From contig NW_027331276.1 of the NCBI RefSeq assembly GCF_022965805.1, forward strand, positions 36,001-100,000: DNA of 64,000 nt, read 5' to 3'. How positions within the stretch are numbered: position 1 is the first letter of the stretch; each line of letters opens with the position of its first letter. The notes below the pieces were generated by a model. The model saw only the letters and a list, made by a program, of their open reading frames with translations. It ran no database searches and was not told the DNA's origin. This document shows positions 1 through 12,722 of this stretch, one piece after another. Position numbers and translations under genes: made by a program. This stretch comes from Primulina eburnea (Eukaryota > Streptophyta > Magnoliopsida > Lamiales > Gesneriaceae).

Positions 1-26
1 AAATATAATCTAAAATGTAGTAGAGA

Positions 27-51
27 NNNNNNNNNNNNNNNNNNNNNNNNN
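27..51. other. assembly gap (25 N)
   Basis: A run of 25 N separates 26 bases of unassigned sequence from the first copy of the tandem integrase array. The true gap length is unknown. Bases 1-26 do not match the array and I cannot assign them. Confidence 0.99.
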
Positions 52-2404
52 GAATAGCACGCAAAAGTGTTCCAAAGTTCTATTGACAACTTCAGTGTCC
101 ATCCGTGTTTGAGGATGACAAGTAGTAGAAAACAAAATTTTGTGCCAAGTTTAGACCATAAAGATATTCCAAAAGAACTCAAAAATTAACACGCGACCAG
201 AAAACAATAGTCCTAGGCATGCCATGCAACCTTCCGACTTCTCTAAAGAAACTAATCCGCAATGTTTGAGCATCATCGTTTTATGACAAGCTATAAAATG
301 TGCCATCTTAGAGAATCCATCCACAACAACAAATAGAATCCAACCCCTTCTTAGTCCTAGGCAACCCCAAAATAAAGTCCATAGAAATGTCAATCCAAGT
401 TCTTTTTAAGATAGCACGCAAAAGTGTTCCCAAGTTCTATTGACACTTCAGTTGTCCATCCGTTTGAGGATGACAAGTAGAGAAGAAAACACAAATTTTG
501 TGCCAAGTAGACCATAAAGTATTCCAAAAGTAACTCAAGAATTTAACATCGCGACCAGAACAATAGTCCTAGGCATGCCATGCAACCTCCGACTTCTCAA
601 AGAACAATCCGCAATGTTTGAAGCATCATCGGTTTTATGACAAGCTATAAAATGTGCCCTTAGAGAATCTATCCACAACAACAAAATAGAATCCACCCCT
701 TCTTAGTCCTAGGCAACCCCAAAATAAAGTCCATAGAAATGTCAATCCAAGTCTTTTTAAGAATAGCACGCAAAAGTGTTCCCAAAGTTGATTGACAACT
801 TACTCAGTTTGTCAATCTTTGAGGATGACAAGTAGTGAAAAACAACAATTTTGTGCCAAGTTTAGACCATAAAATATTCCAAAAGTAACTCAAGAATTTA
901 ACATCGCGACCAGAAACAATAGTCCTAGGCATGCCATGCAACCTACCGACTTCTCTAAAGAACAAATCCGCAATGTTTGAAGCATCATCGGTTTTATGAC
1001 AAGTATAAAATGTGCATCTTAGAGAATCTACCACACACAACGAAAATAGAATCATTCCCCTTCTTCAGTCCTAGGCACCCCAAAATAAAGTCATAGAAAT
1101 GTCAATCCAAGTTCTTTTTAAGAATAGCACGCAAAAGTGTTCCCAAAGTGCTATTGACAACTTCAGTTTGTCCATCGTTTGAGGATGAAAGTAGGTAGAA
1201 AACACAAATTCGTGCCAAGTTTAGCCATAAAGTATTCCAAAAGTAACTCAAGAATTTAACATCGCGACCAGAACAATAGTCCTAGGCAGCATGCAACCTA
1301 CCACTTTTAAAGAACAATCCGCAATGTTTGAAGCATCATCGTTTTATGACAAGCTATAAATGTGCATCTAGAGAATCTATCCACAACAACGAAAAATAGA
1401 ATCCTCCCCTTCTTAGTCCTAGGCAACCCAAAATAAAGTCCATAGAAAATGTCAATCCAAGTTTTTTTAAGAAAGCACGCAAAAGTGTTCCCAAAGTGCT
1501 ATTGACAACTTCAGTTTGTCCATCCGTTTGAGGATGAAAGTAGTAGAACAACAATTTTGCCAAGTTTAGCCATAAAGTTTCCAAAGAAACTCAAGAATTT
1601 AACATCGCGACCGAAACACAATAGTCCTAGGCATGCCATGCAACCTTCGACTTCTCTAAAGAACTACTCGAATTTGAAGCATCATCGGTTTTATGACAAC
1701 TATAAAATGGTGCCATCTTAGAGAATCTATCCAAACAACAAAAATAGAATCCCTCCCCTTCTTAGTCCTAGGCAACCCCAAAATAAAATCCATAGAAATG
1801 TCAATCCAAGTTCTTTTTAAGAATAGCACGCAAAAGTGTTCCCAAAGTTCTATTGACAACTTCAGTTGTCCATCCGTTTGAGGATGACAAGTAGTAGAAA
1901 ACAACAATTTGTGCCAAGTTTAGACCATAAAGTATTCCAAAAGAACTCAAGAATTTAACATCGCGACCAGAAACAATAGTCCTAGGCATGCCATGCAACC
2001 TTCCGACTTCTCTAAAGAACTAATCCGCAATGTTTGAAGCATCATCGGTGTTTATGACAAGCTATAAAATGTGCCATCTTAGGAATCTATCCACAACAAC
2101 AAAATAGAATCATCCCCTTCTTAGTCCTAGGCAACCCCAAAATAAAGTCCATAGAAAGTCAATCCAAGTTCTTTTAAGAATAGCACGCAAAAGTGTTCCC
2201 AAAGTTCTATTGACAACTCAGTTTGTCCATCCTTTGAGGATGACAAGTAGTAGAAAACAACAATTTGTGCCAAGTTTAGCCATAAAGTATTCAAAAGTGA
2301 CTCAAGAATTTAACATCGCGACCAGAAACAATAGTCCTAGGCATGCCATGCAACCTACCGACTTCTCTAAAGAACAAATCCGCAATGTTTGAAGCATATC
2401 GGTT
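52..2404 (-). repeat. tandem array of a ~355-bp gypsy integrase fragment
   Basis: Seven copies begin at about 52, 410, 761, 1122, 1471, 1821 and 2178, giving periods of 349-361 bp. The seventh is cut at 2404 by copia LTR D. Read on the minus strand, each unit encodes the core of a Ty3/gypsy integrase: a VDRFSKMAHF-like stretch with the first Asp, an IVSGRD stretch where other integrases have SDRD, and [11 protein letters not shown] with the catalytic Glu. Units differ by many 1-2 base indels, so no unit has a fully open frame. No LTR, RT or gag lies between units, so this is segmental amplification of an integrase piece and not stacked elements. The clade is unresolved; the motif style recalls CRM-like chromoviruses. 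Confidence 0.9.
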
Positions 2405-4444
2405 TGAAACGGACCGTACGTGTGTCCGTGAAAAGCAACGCGGAAGCATAAAAATTTCGAAAAAACAAAAAATAAATTTCGGCCACCTTGGATTACTTGT
2501 GCATCATTTACAAAACAAAACAAGCATAGGATGTTTTAGAATTTATACCTATCAACTTCCCTTAAGAAGTTGATTGAACTGGCTCCACTTATGTTGTAGA
2601 ATAACATCCTGTCTTGGACAATAATCCTGACAGCTTCCTTCCTCCAAAATTAGCCCCACCACTTACAAGGTAATCCCTCAAGTTTCACTAGAAAAACTTG
2701 AGGATTTTTCAAAGAGAAGATTTTTCTCTCCAAAATGAAGAACAAAAGAGAGAAAATGAGAGAGAAAAACCACACAAAAATTCGGCCAAGTGGAAAGTGT
2801 GAGGAGTGTGGGAGGATAGCCTAGGTATTGTGAAAGTTGGTCTCTCAAAAGTTGATGCCTTTTGAATATTTTAATAAAAAGTAAATCAAGAACTCTTCAC
2901 CTCCCAAACATGCAAACCCTAGCATGTCTCACATATATTATATGGTTTTTAACACATTAAAAACCATAGACTAAATTTTAATTTCTCAAACACAATTTGA
3001 GATTAATAAATATACTTGATTTTACTCAAGTCCCACTAGTTAAATAATTATTTAAAATGAGCTCTACAAGACTCAATATTATTTAATAATTCAACATGAA
3101 TTAATTTAATTATTTAGACTCTACTAGGTCCACTAGGGTTTAATTAATTCAACACTTGAATTAATTTAATTTAGTCCACAATAGTTTATGAAAATCACAA
3201 TTTCAACTACATATTTTAACTTGGCCAAATTTTAATCTTAGGAAACACTTCCATAAATTAAAATTTATTCTCTTCATAGAAGTACATACTTCTAATTTTC
3301 TTTACGCTTATAAAACACTTTTATAAGCCGTTCAACACATTGAACTATTTTACTTCTCTTCGGGATTTAAAGCAGTACTTGTGTGGCCCTCAATGGTTCA
3401 TTGATACAACTAGCCGTGGGTTCACATCTCATGTGATTCGGACTAAACATGTCCTTATTCGAGCATACCCCCAATTGCTCCATTCTTACTTATCAACTCC
3501 TTGATAGTAAGAACGTCAGAACTCAAGTCTGATAGTACCCAACCAATCACCGTTAAACGCCTAGCAGCATCGCTTACGTGATTCCCTAGGTATCACATGA
3601 TAGTGCCCTGCAAGAACCATTCAATTTGGTTAGCGTACAGTACGGTCCCTTCAACTCATATATCCCGATCGATTCGACAACACTATTGGTTATCGGAGTT
3701 GTCAATGAATCGATACTATGTGTCATGTCGTGGTTGCATCGATGGTGTAATTATGAAACCCCTTCATAATTACACAATACTTGAAGAGATTTCAACCCAC
3801 ACTACATGATAAAACATAGGATATCCATACCCGTAGGTAAGCGGTGAATCCCCGACTACAATGCATCGACTCCTAATGTTTCGCAGTAACACCCAACCTT
3901 GCCACCTGAATGACCCATAAGAGTCGGTAAACAAGTCAAAGTGAAACGCTAGACATAGAGTCTCAATGTTGTCCGGGCGGTCATAAAGGACTAATTCTGT
4001 ACAACCATAAAACAGGACTTTTCCACTCGATAAGTGAGAACACTTGGAAAGTCTCTTTTATGGAGGGTTGTTCAGTGCACTCTACCAGGAGCACCTATCT
4101 GCATGCTCGGACATCACAATGTCCCCACCAATGAAACATGGTACTCACATCGCAGATACTAGTCTCTAACTCGAGCGGCCTTATCCTTCTTAGTGGCGGC
4201 TGAATCGACTAGAACGTTTTAGAATAACAGTATACAAATATGAGTTTCATGATACTATCATATGAGCATCTCATATTCTTTCTACTTTTGTATATTCAAG
4301 GGCTTTATCTATGCAGCTAGCATGGGTATAAGATAAAGATGGCCAATTAATAATTCAAATATTATAAATAAAGATGCGTTTATACAAAGAGTTTCATTCG
4401 TGAACAGTCGGCCAACACTTGGCTCGACGGCACCTACTCTAACA
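2405..4444 (-). repeat. copia LTR D (3' LTR of V)
   Basis: It begins TGAAACGGACC and ends CTCTAACA on the plus strand, the same ends as LTRs A-C at 36677, 43942 and 59418. The first ~100 bases resemble LTR C more than A. It is followed by atctcccacttgcact, the complement of the purine tract. Scattered 1-base indels distinguish it from the cleaner copies. Confidence 0.88.
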
Positions 4445-6504
4445 ATCTCCCACTTGCACTAGAGCCAACTACCATATCTTTAACCATTGATCGCGAGATG
4501 TTCTCGAATGATGGTCCAGGTAAGGCTAGTTAGTGGATCACAACATTATCTGCGGAGCCGACTTTTGTCAATACGACATCTCCTCCTTTCCACGATCTCT
4601 CTGAGGATTGTGGTACCTTTTCAATACTGTTTGGAATTCTGATGAGACCTTGGCTCCTTCGCCTTGAGCTATGGCTCCCGTGTTGTTCGCACATCACCGG
4701 GATAGGAGCAACTCCATTTGAATGACGCCCACTTTGGACGAATTCCTATCCAAACAGCCCTTCTTGCTGCAGCCGATGCAGCATGTATTTGGCCTCAGTG
4801 GTGGAATCCGCCAGTACTGTCTTGCTTGGAACTCTTCCAAGAGACAGCACCACCATTGAGCATAGATAGAATCCGAGGTTGACTTCGAGTATCAACATCG
4901 CGTTGGAAGTAGAGTCGGTATAGCCTTCCAATTTCAGTTCTCCACCCCCATAGACCAAGAACAAATATGGTCCTTCTCAACATCTTGAGGATGTCTTTCA
5001 CAGTTTCCAGTGTGGAAGACCGGGTTCGATTGATATCTACTCACTACACTAGTGCAAAAGCCACGTCAGGAGTGTAGATATCATCCCATACATGATACAA
5101 TCAATAAGCATAGGAATCGTGTCATCGCCGTATCTTGCATCAGTCTTGGGGAACAGACTTGGATAGGGACACGCCCTGACACATTTGGTAGATGTCCTCT
5201 CTTGGACTATCCATCGAGAACGCTTCACGATGGTATCAATGTATGTGGACTGGGTGAGACCAAGCAATCTTTTCGATCTCTCTATAGATCTGTATTCCAA
5301 TACAAAAGATGCTTCAACAAGTCCTGCATGAGAACTTACTTGCTAACCATATCTTAGTTGATTGCAACATTGCACATCATTCCCAATGAGTAGAATGTCA
5401 TCAACATAAAGAACAGGAATGTCACACACTCCCACTGACCTTCTTATACACACAGGGTTCCTCAGGATTCTTAGTAAAACAAATTTGATTGTACTATCGA
5501 ATCTAGGTTCCAACTCACGATGCCTCTTAGACCATAAATAGATCTCTGAATTTGCATACCAATGCTCACTTCCGATAGAGTAAACCCTCCAGGTTGAGAC
5601 ATGTAAATTCTTCTTAATATTCCCATTAAGGAAGGCTGTCTTACATCCATCTGCCATATTCATAGTCAACTCATGCAGCTATGGCTAGCAATATCCTATA
5701 TGACTTGAACATTGCAACTGGGAAAAGGTTTCCTCAAGTCAACCCTTGTTGAGTATACCCTTTGCCAACCGCATCTTGAAGGTAATACCTTCCATCGCCC
5801 CAACCCGATCCCTATGGGAACAGTTCCCTCAGGGGGATCCAAGATCCACACTTGGTTCGGATGCATGGAATTCATCTCAGATTCCATTGCTCAAGCCATT
5901 GTGATGAATCGGCATCGATAACGCTTCCTTGAAAGTCCTTGGATACATCCAGGTTAGGCTCATCATGGCCCTCTTCAAGAAGCGACCATACCTCAAGGTG
6001 GTCTCGAGACTTCTCGTCTTCTAGGAGCTTGTATCTTCTCCTTGGCTTCTCGGGTGTGGGTTTAATGTGGGTGTCTCTCGAACCTCTTCGAGTTCTATCA
6101 TCTCCTCTATTTTTTCAATAGAAATTCCTTTCAAAAAGGTTGCTTCCTAGAAACAAACACTTTTGTTTCTTGGGATGATAGAAGTAATATCCACTATTCC
6201 TTGGATATCCCACAAATAGCATAAAATGGATCGACTATCCAATTTATCTCCCACTACCTGCTTCATAAGCAGGGACCCCATATTCTAAATAAGAATATTG
6301 GGGCTTACCATCCATATCCATATGGTTCTATGTCAACTGCTTTAGTAAATCTGGACATAATGTATTCGGGTCACACACAAACTCCATTCGAGTGGGACAC
6401 TGTACGATGAGCAATAGGATGCTCAACATGATTCACAATAGTACCTCACAATATCTATTGAAATGTTCTGTGTCTGACCAAGAAGCGCATATCCCCAAAA
6501 AAAC
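4445..6504 (-). pseudogene. copia pol remnant of V (RNase H, RT, end of IN)
   Basis: Minus-strand fragments in shifting frames match copia pol. RNase H pieces lie at 4746-5001. RT pieces lie at 5049-5669, including a VLYVDDILLIGND stretch with the YVDD active site. The RT amino-terminal part is near 5696-5887. Between about 6330 and 6480 roughly 110 bases do not match copia Y, then a short integrase-end match (agcgcatatcccc) follows up to the junction at 6504. Frameshifts occur every few hundred bases, so no functional product is expected. Confidence 0.8.
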
Positions 6505-7843
6505 ACAAATCTGTATTCGACAATTCAAATCTTGACTCGACTCTTTTCTAATCTAGGGATCCCGGTGTGAATAAGACGGTCTGTTACCTACCCAACCACT
6601 CGGGGCAACGGTACGTCTTATTCCTAGACTTCAGTCAACTCTGTATCGAGGGTCTACACATATAGCAAATCTGCTCCTATGCGTCGATACACCGAAACGT
6701 CTAGTTTTGGCAAGTCTGCCAATCTCTCCTATCTCAGAACTAGAATATAAATCAATAAACAAGGCATTACATAATCAATGTAATAACAATCTAGTATGTG
6801 ATTTAGGGAAACTCGTATCAAATCTGAATCGAGTTGTGCAATCCCGTGACCACATGAATTATACCTTTCTTGTCGCACTGTCTGTCGAGATCTCGAATCA
6901 AATGTCAAACCTGTCACCTCAAATCTGAAATGGCAATGTGTAGACACACACTATCAATCTCTAACACAAAGCAACATATATGCCAATCGATAATAAATCT
7001 CGGTACAAATCGACGGCATAACAGCGTAATTCTCGGTACCGGTCAACTCAATCTCAACAAAACAATATATACTATAGCCACAACTCATAATCTTCATAAT
7101 ATACTCATCAAAACTCAATATAACATGCTCAATTCTTCCAATCAATATCGATATACATGCTGGAAATTCGAACGTATAGCATATGGTATCTGAAAATCAA
7201 TCCGGTAACGTTTCTACAATGCTCATCCTATCAAGAACACATTTCTCAACTCAAAACATAATTTCCCCAACATATGGATTTCGAACCATGCTGAAAATAA
7301 TCGAAGCTTACATCCTTAAATAACTCTTGTTGCAAGGATCACAAATCTTACCTCGGATTACAAGTCGGATGGCTAATTCGCGCACAATCACAACTTTAAG
7401 ATCACAAGGAATGAAAACTCTCCCTTGCAAGCTCTCGGTCTGAGGTTTCTGAATAAGGATGATGAGTCATGTTACAAACATATATATATACCATGCCAAG
7501 TGTCAAGACAAGAAACAAAGGTGGCACTTCGCATGCAACACCGCGGGTGCGGTATCTTAAGAGCGCGGGTGCGCTATGCTCACGGCGAGTTCATCCAAAA
7601 ATGTAGTACCTAGACCGCGGGTGCGGTCTCACACCGCGGGTGCGGTCACGCTAACACCGCGGGTGCGGTGTCTGTTCGCAAAATTCCACAAATTTCTGTC
7701 ACCTACACCGCGGGGGCGGTAGTCTAAGCACCGCAGGTGCAGTGTGGCTTCGGCCATGCCTTCAAAATTCTCATTTAAATGTCATGTATTCTTACCTCTA
7801 TGAGTCTAGCATCAATGGAAACTGATAATTCTCGAGCCTTACA
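6505..7843 (-). repeat. G1 3' LTR, truncated
   Basis: It matches 13187-14547 closely and ends in the minus-strand LTR start TGTAAGGCTCGAG. It lacks the terminal TGTGGGGACCC end. It carries one fewer dyad motif than the 5' LTR. A TATATATATA run lies at 7481-7490. Confidence 0.92.
7548..7745. promoter_or_regulatory. U3 inverted-repeat array, G1 3' LTR
   Basis: Short dyads of the form ACCGC-GGGT-GCGGT recur with unrelated spacers. One copy has both arms changed together (AGCGC/GCGCT), and the last one is degenerate. In element orientation the array lies upstream of the TATA run at 7481-7490. Function is inferred from position only. Confidence 0.75.
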
Positions 7844-7881
7844 TTTCTCCCCCTCTTAGACAAGAGTTCGTCCTCGAACTC
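7844..7881 (-). promoter_or_regulatory. G1 polypurine tract and adjacent stem-loop
   Basis: On the element strand a stem-loop GAGTTCG-AGGA-CGAACTC (7864-7881) precedes the purine tract abutting the 3' LTR (7844-7858). The tract primes plus-strand DNA synthesis in LTR elements. The hairpin role is unknown. Confidence 0.85.
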
Positions 7882-7945
7882 ATAAGCAAGTAATCATGCA
7901 ATTATATACAAAACTGTAAAGGCACAATGGGAAGAAAGACTCACA

Positions 7946-10900
7946 TCATAAGAATAACTCGGGATGCCTCTGTCTCATCTCAGACTCTGTCTCCCAAGTT
8001 GCTTCCTCGATGCCATGACGATTCCATTGAATCTTCACTAGCGGAATGGTCTTGGTTCTAAGCCGTTTCTCTTTCCGATCAAGAATCTGTATCGGTCTTT
8101 CAACGTAGCTCAAAGTCTGATCTAACTCGGCTTCATCAGGTTGAATGACATGAGAATCATCCGGCATATATTTGCGTAACATCGACACGTGAAAAACATC
8201 ATGTATACCGGATAGTGAAGGAGGAAGAGCAAGTCTGTAAGCTCGATCGCCAATTTTCTCAAGAATCTCATACGGACCGACGTATCTAGGAGACAACTTT
8301 CGTCGCTTGCCAAATCTGACAACGCCCCTGAAAGGTGAAATCTTCAAAAATACTCTGTCTCCCTGTTCGAATACTAACGGTCTACGTCTAATATTGGCGT
8401 ACTTCGCTTGCCTATCCTGTGCCGTCTTCATTCGTTTCTGAATGATCTTCACTTTTTCTGTCATCTCACGAATCATATCAGGCCCTAACTCTGGTACCTC
8501 AGAAATATCATCCCAGTACAACGGAGATCTGCACTTCTTTCCGTATAAAGCTTCGAACGGTGCCATCTCTATGCTCGTCTGATAGCTGTTGTTGTATGAA
8601 AACTCACACAATGGCAATGAATCTTGCCAACTAGTACCAAAATCTAGTACTACAGCTCTCAGCATATCCTCTAAAGTCTGGATAGTCCGCTCTGACTGTC
8701 CGTCCGTCTGGGGATGATAAGCAGTGCTCAGGTGTAAAGTCGTACCCAAAGCCTGCTGCAAGCTGTGCCAAAAGTGAGAAGTGAATCGTGGATCCCGATC
8801 TGATACGATCGACTTCGGCACACCATGCAATCTGACGACCTCTCTGACATACAACGCTGCCATCTGATCATGTCGATAAGTCATCCTGTACGGAATAAAG
8901 CACGCTGATTTGGTCAGTCTATCTATCACAACCCAAATCGCGTCACAGCCCCGCGAAGATCGAGGTAACTTCGTCACGAAGTCCATGGAAATGTGGTCCC
9001 ATTTCCATTCAGGAACAGACAAACTCTGAAGTAAACCTCCGGGCTTCTTTCTCTCTGCCTTCACCCGCTGGCAATTTAGGCATCTAGACACGAATTCTGC
9101 AATGTCTGTCTTCATCTGTTTCCACCAAAATTGTGTCTTCAAGTCGTTATACATCTTCCTGCCACCAAGATGAATGCTAAACCGACTACAGTGTGCTTCC
9201 GACATGATCTGTCGTCTCAAATCTGAAATCTCTGGCACCACGAAGCGGTTATTCACATACAGAACAGAATCTCTGACCTGATATTCTGAGATATGACCAG
9301 CTCTGACCATATCAATCGATCTCTGCACATTCGGATCGGTTCTTTGTGCTTCTTTGATCCTCGAAATCAAGTCTGGCTCAATCTGAATCGCAGTAAGTCG
9401 CAACGGTCTACTCTCTGTATTAAATGTTAATCCAGACAAGCAACAATCTTCTACTAAACTCGATACACCTACAGTCGACAAGGAAAGAGCACATACCTTT
9501 CGACTCAAGGCGTCTGCCGCTGCATTCGACTTTCCTGGATGGTACTTGATCTCGCAATCAAAATCTTTCAGCAGATCAAGCCATCGTCGCTGCCTCATGT
9601 TCAACTCTGACTGAGAAAAGAGATACTTCAAGCTCTTATGATCGGAGTAAATCTCAAATTTCTCGCCATACAGATAGTGACGCCAGATCTTGAGTGCAAA
9701 TACAATCGCCGCCAATTCGAGATCATGAATCGGGTAACGAGTCTCGTGCGGCTTCAGCTGTCTAGAGGCGTACGCTATCACGTGCCCTCGCTGCATAAGA
9801 ACACATCCAAGCCCTCTGTGAGATGCATCACAATATACAACGAACTCACCTGTACCTGATGGAATCGTCAAGACAGGTGCACTAGTCAGCCTCTTCTTCA
9901 GCTCAACAAAACTGCTCTCACACTCTTCTGACCACACAAATGGCATGTTCTTCTGTGTCAACTGGGTAATCGGCTTCGCTATACTGGAGAAGTCTCGAAT
10001 AAAACGTCGATAATACCCGGCTAGACCCATGAAACTGCGTATCTCTGGCACAGAAGTCGGTCTCGGCCAACTGATCACAGCCTCAACTTTACTCGGATCT
10101 ACCGCAATACCCTCTCCAGATATAATATGCCCCAAGAAGACAACCTGTCGCAACCAGAATTCACACTTGGACAGTTTAGCATACAACTGCTTCTGTCGCA
10201 AAGTCTTCAGCACAATTCTCAGATGATCTGCATGCTCAGTCAAACTCTTCGAATACACCAAAATGTCGTCAATAAACACAATCACAAAATCATCTAAATA
10301 TCTCTGAAAAATGCGGTTCATCAGACTCATAAACACCGCAGGTGCATTCGTCAAACCGAAAGGCATAACAACAAACTCGTAGTGTCCATACCTGGTTCGG
10401 AATGCAGTCTTCGGAATATCAACATCTCTAACTCGGAGCTGATGATACCCTGATCTCAAATCGATTTTCGAATATACCGAAGATCCCTGTAACTGATCAA
10501 ACAAATCGTCGATGCGAGGCAACAGATACTTGTTCTTCACGGTCGCCTTGTTCAACTGCCTATAATCAATACACAGTCGCATCGAACCATCTTTCTTTCT
10601 AACAAAAAGCACCGGAGCATCCCAAGGTGATACACTGGGTCTGATATATCCCTTGGACAGAAGATCCTCCAACTGTGCTTTCAACTCTTTCAGCTCTATC
10701 GGTGCCATCCTATATGGAGCTCTCGAAATAGGAACAGAACCGGGCATAAGATCTATGCTGAAATCAACCTCTCGAATCGGAGGCAACCCTGGGATCTCAT
10801 CAGGAAAAATATCTGCAAACTCGCAAACCACTGGCAGATCTGCCAATGCTGGGCTCGACTTCAGTAGGTCTACTGAATATACGAGAAAGCCCTCTGCTCC

Positions 10901-12466
10901 TCTCTGAAGCAATCTACTCATAGTCAGAGCAGATACTAAGGGAATCCGAGATCTGGAACCCTTGCCGTAAAATTTCCACTCGTCTGTCATTTCGGGTCTG
11001 AATCTGACAATCTTGTGGAAACAATCTACAGTGGCCCTGTACTTGGTCAACATGTCTATGCCAACTATACAGTCAAAATCAGCTAAACCAAGTACTACAC
11101 AATCAAGATCAATCTCATGCCCCTCAAACTGAAGCATACAGTGTCTAACAGTAGTCACAGATATCAAACCACTTCCCAACGGAGAAGCTATAGACACTAC
11201 TGTCGACATTGACTCAACAGGCAATGCATGTCTCAATGCAAAATGTTCAGATATGAATGTATGAGATGCCCCTGTGTCAATCAACACATATGCAGGATAA
11301 CCGCAAAGGAAACAATTACCTGCAATGACGTCATCTGGCGCCTCCTGCGCCTGCTCCTCTGTCAAGGCAAAGACACGTGCCTGCTGTCGAGGAGGCTGAC
11401 TCACCGTCTGACTACCTCCTGGCCTCTGCTGTGTCTGTGTGGAGGGTGGCTGAAAGGAGTGTACAGAGGATGCCTGTCTCTCCATCTGTGGCGCTGGTGC
11501 TGATGATCCTGTGCTCTGGAATCGTTGTGCACCCCTCTGGGGACAAACTCTGGCGAAATGTCCCTGTTGCCTACAGATGTTGCAGCGTCCCAGAACTCCT
11601 TGACACTGCTCCGTAGCATGTCGCCCTCCGCATGAACCACAGTATGCACCACTATACTCTGACCCCTGACCTCTCTGTCGAGATCCACTCGAACTCGATG
11701 AACTACTCCCAGATTTCTTAAACTGTTTGCCTTTAGCCTTTAGAAATTCCTTCTTACCACTACCACTAGCTCCGCTGTCAAAACGAGGAGGAGGTGATGG
11801 AAACTGTACGGTAGTAGGCTGTGGCGGTCTCTGCCCCTGAACACCGTAGGAAGCCCATCGCTGCCTGATCAAGCCAGCCTCGGCTCCCTTCGCTCGGTTC
11901 AGTGCCTCTGAAAAAGTACTAGGCCGGCCCGTGTTCACCAAAGTAAAGACATCGGGATTCAGCCCGTTGATGAACTGATCGGCCACTGCCTCGTCGTTCC
12001 CGGCCACATGCGGTGCAAATCGTAGCAATGCAGAAAATTTAGCAACATACTCCTCGATGTTCCACTGTCCCTGCTTCAGATTCGCGAATTCAGCTCCCTT
12101 GTCTTTCCGGTACGAAACGGGAAAGAAGCGCTGATAGAACTCATCCTTGAAAACTTTCCACGTGATATCAATGCCTCGGTGCTCCAAGGCTCTCTTCGTA
12201 GTCAACCATCAGCTCTTGGCAACCTCCTGCATCTGATGCCCTATCAGCTTCACACGTCGTTCGTCAGTGTAAGCCAAAGACTCAAACAACATCTCGATAT
12301 CATCGAGCCAGCTCTCGCATTCTACTGCACTCTCTGTGCCTTTCAGGGTAGGCGGATGGAAAGACTGAAATCTCTTCAATAAGGTTTCCATCGGTGTAAC
12401 GGTGACGTCCATCTGTGCACCTGATGTGCTACCCTGCTCTGGCTGTGGCACTCGTCTAGGCGGCAT
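7946..12466 (-). pseudogene. G1 gag-pol polyprotein with one nonsense codon
   Basis: A single frame of 1506 codons encodes Gag, protease, RT, RNase H, integrase and a chromodomain-like tail. Starting at the ATG of the MPPRRVPQPEQ stretch (12464-12466), it is broken only by TGA at 12209-12211, where G2 has TGG (Trp). Downstream all domains are open: a [14 protein letters not shown] zinc knuckle, [10 protein letters not shown] protease, a [18 protein letters not shown] motif with FIDD active site near 10270, RNase H, the HHCC integrase finger, D-D-E integrase with SDRD, and a final [11 protein letters not shown] chromodomain-like segment. Length equals that of G2. The ATG at 12205 could still allow a Gag-truncated product, which I regard as non-functional. 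Confidence 0.93.
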
Positions 12467-12705
12467 AAATCTGATCATAAAACTGATTAGTACACACCCA
12501 ATGTCATCTGTCTCAGCCCTTCTCTGATCATATACCTCTGATCGAGAATCGGTTCTGATTCAGGCTTGAAATGCTGTAAATCAATTCAGATAACAATACA
12601 ACATATAATAGGGAAAGCAATAAGTCATGCTAGCATCTCAAAAGCAAGGAGGATGACTCGATCTACCCCGCTCATTCTATTCTATCTCAGTCTACAGAAC
12701 CTACT
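12467..12705. other. G1 5' leader
   Basis: About 240 bases between PBS and gag. It matches the G2 leader at 22860-23097 apart from small differences. I see no open frame or palindrome cluster like those in the copia leaders. Confidence 0.8.
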
Positions 12706-12717
12706 GCTCTGATACCA
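12706..12717 (-). promoter_or_regulatory. G1 primer-binding site
   Basis: TGGTATCAGAGC on the minus strand, five bases inside the 5' LTR. It complements the 3' end of initiator tRNA-Met, the usual primer in plant LTR elements. Confidence 0.92.
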
Positions 12718-12722
12718 CCTGT

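Larger units (their letters stand above)
2405..6504 (-). mobile_element. copia fragment V, 3' part
   Basis: On the minus strand this holds the 3' LTR (2405-4444), a polypurine tract next to it and a decayed RNase H/RT region. It lies in the seventh unit of the integrase array, so it postdates that array. The right end is lost: at 6504/6505 the copia sequence joins directly to a truncated gypsy LTR. Compared with the X/Y copia copies further right it carries many single-base indels, reflecting age or poor consensus quality. Confidence 0.85.

Noticed and set aside
2405..4444. cluster of small host genes in the 2 kb LTR
   Set aside because: The short frames recur in LTRs A, B and C at the same places and shift with indels.
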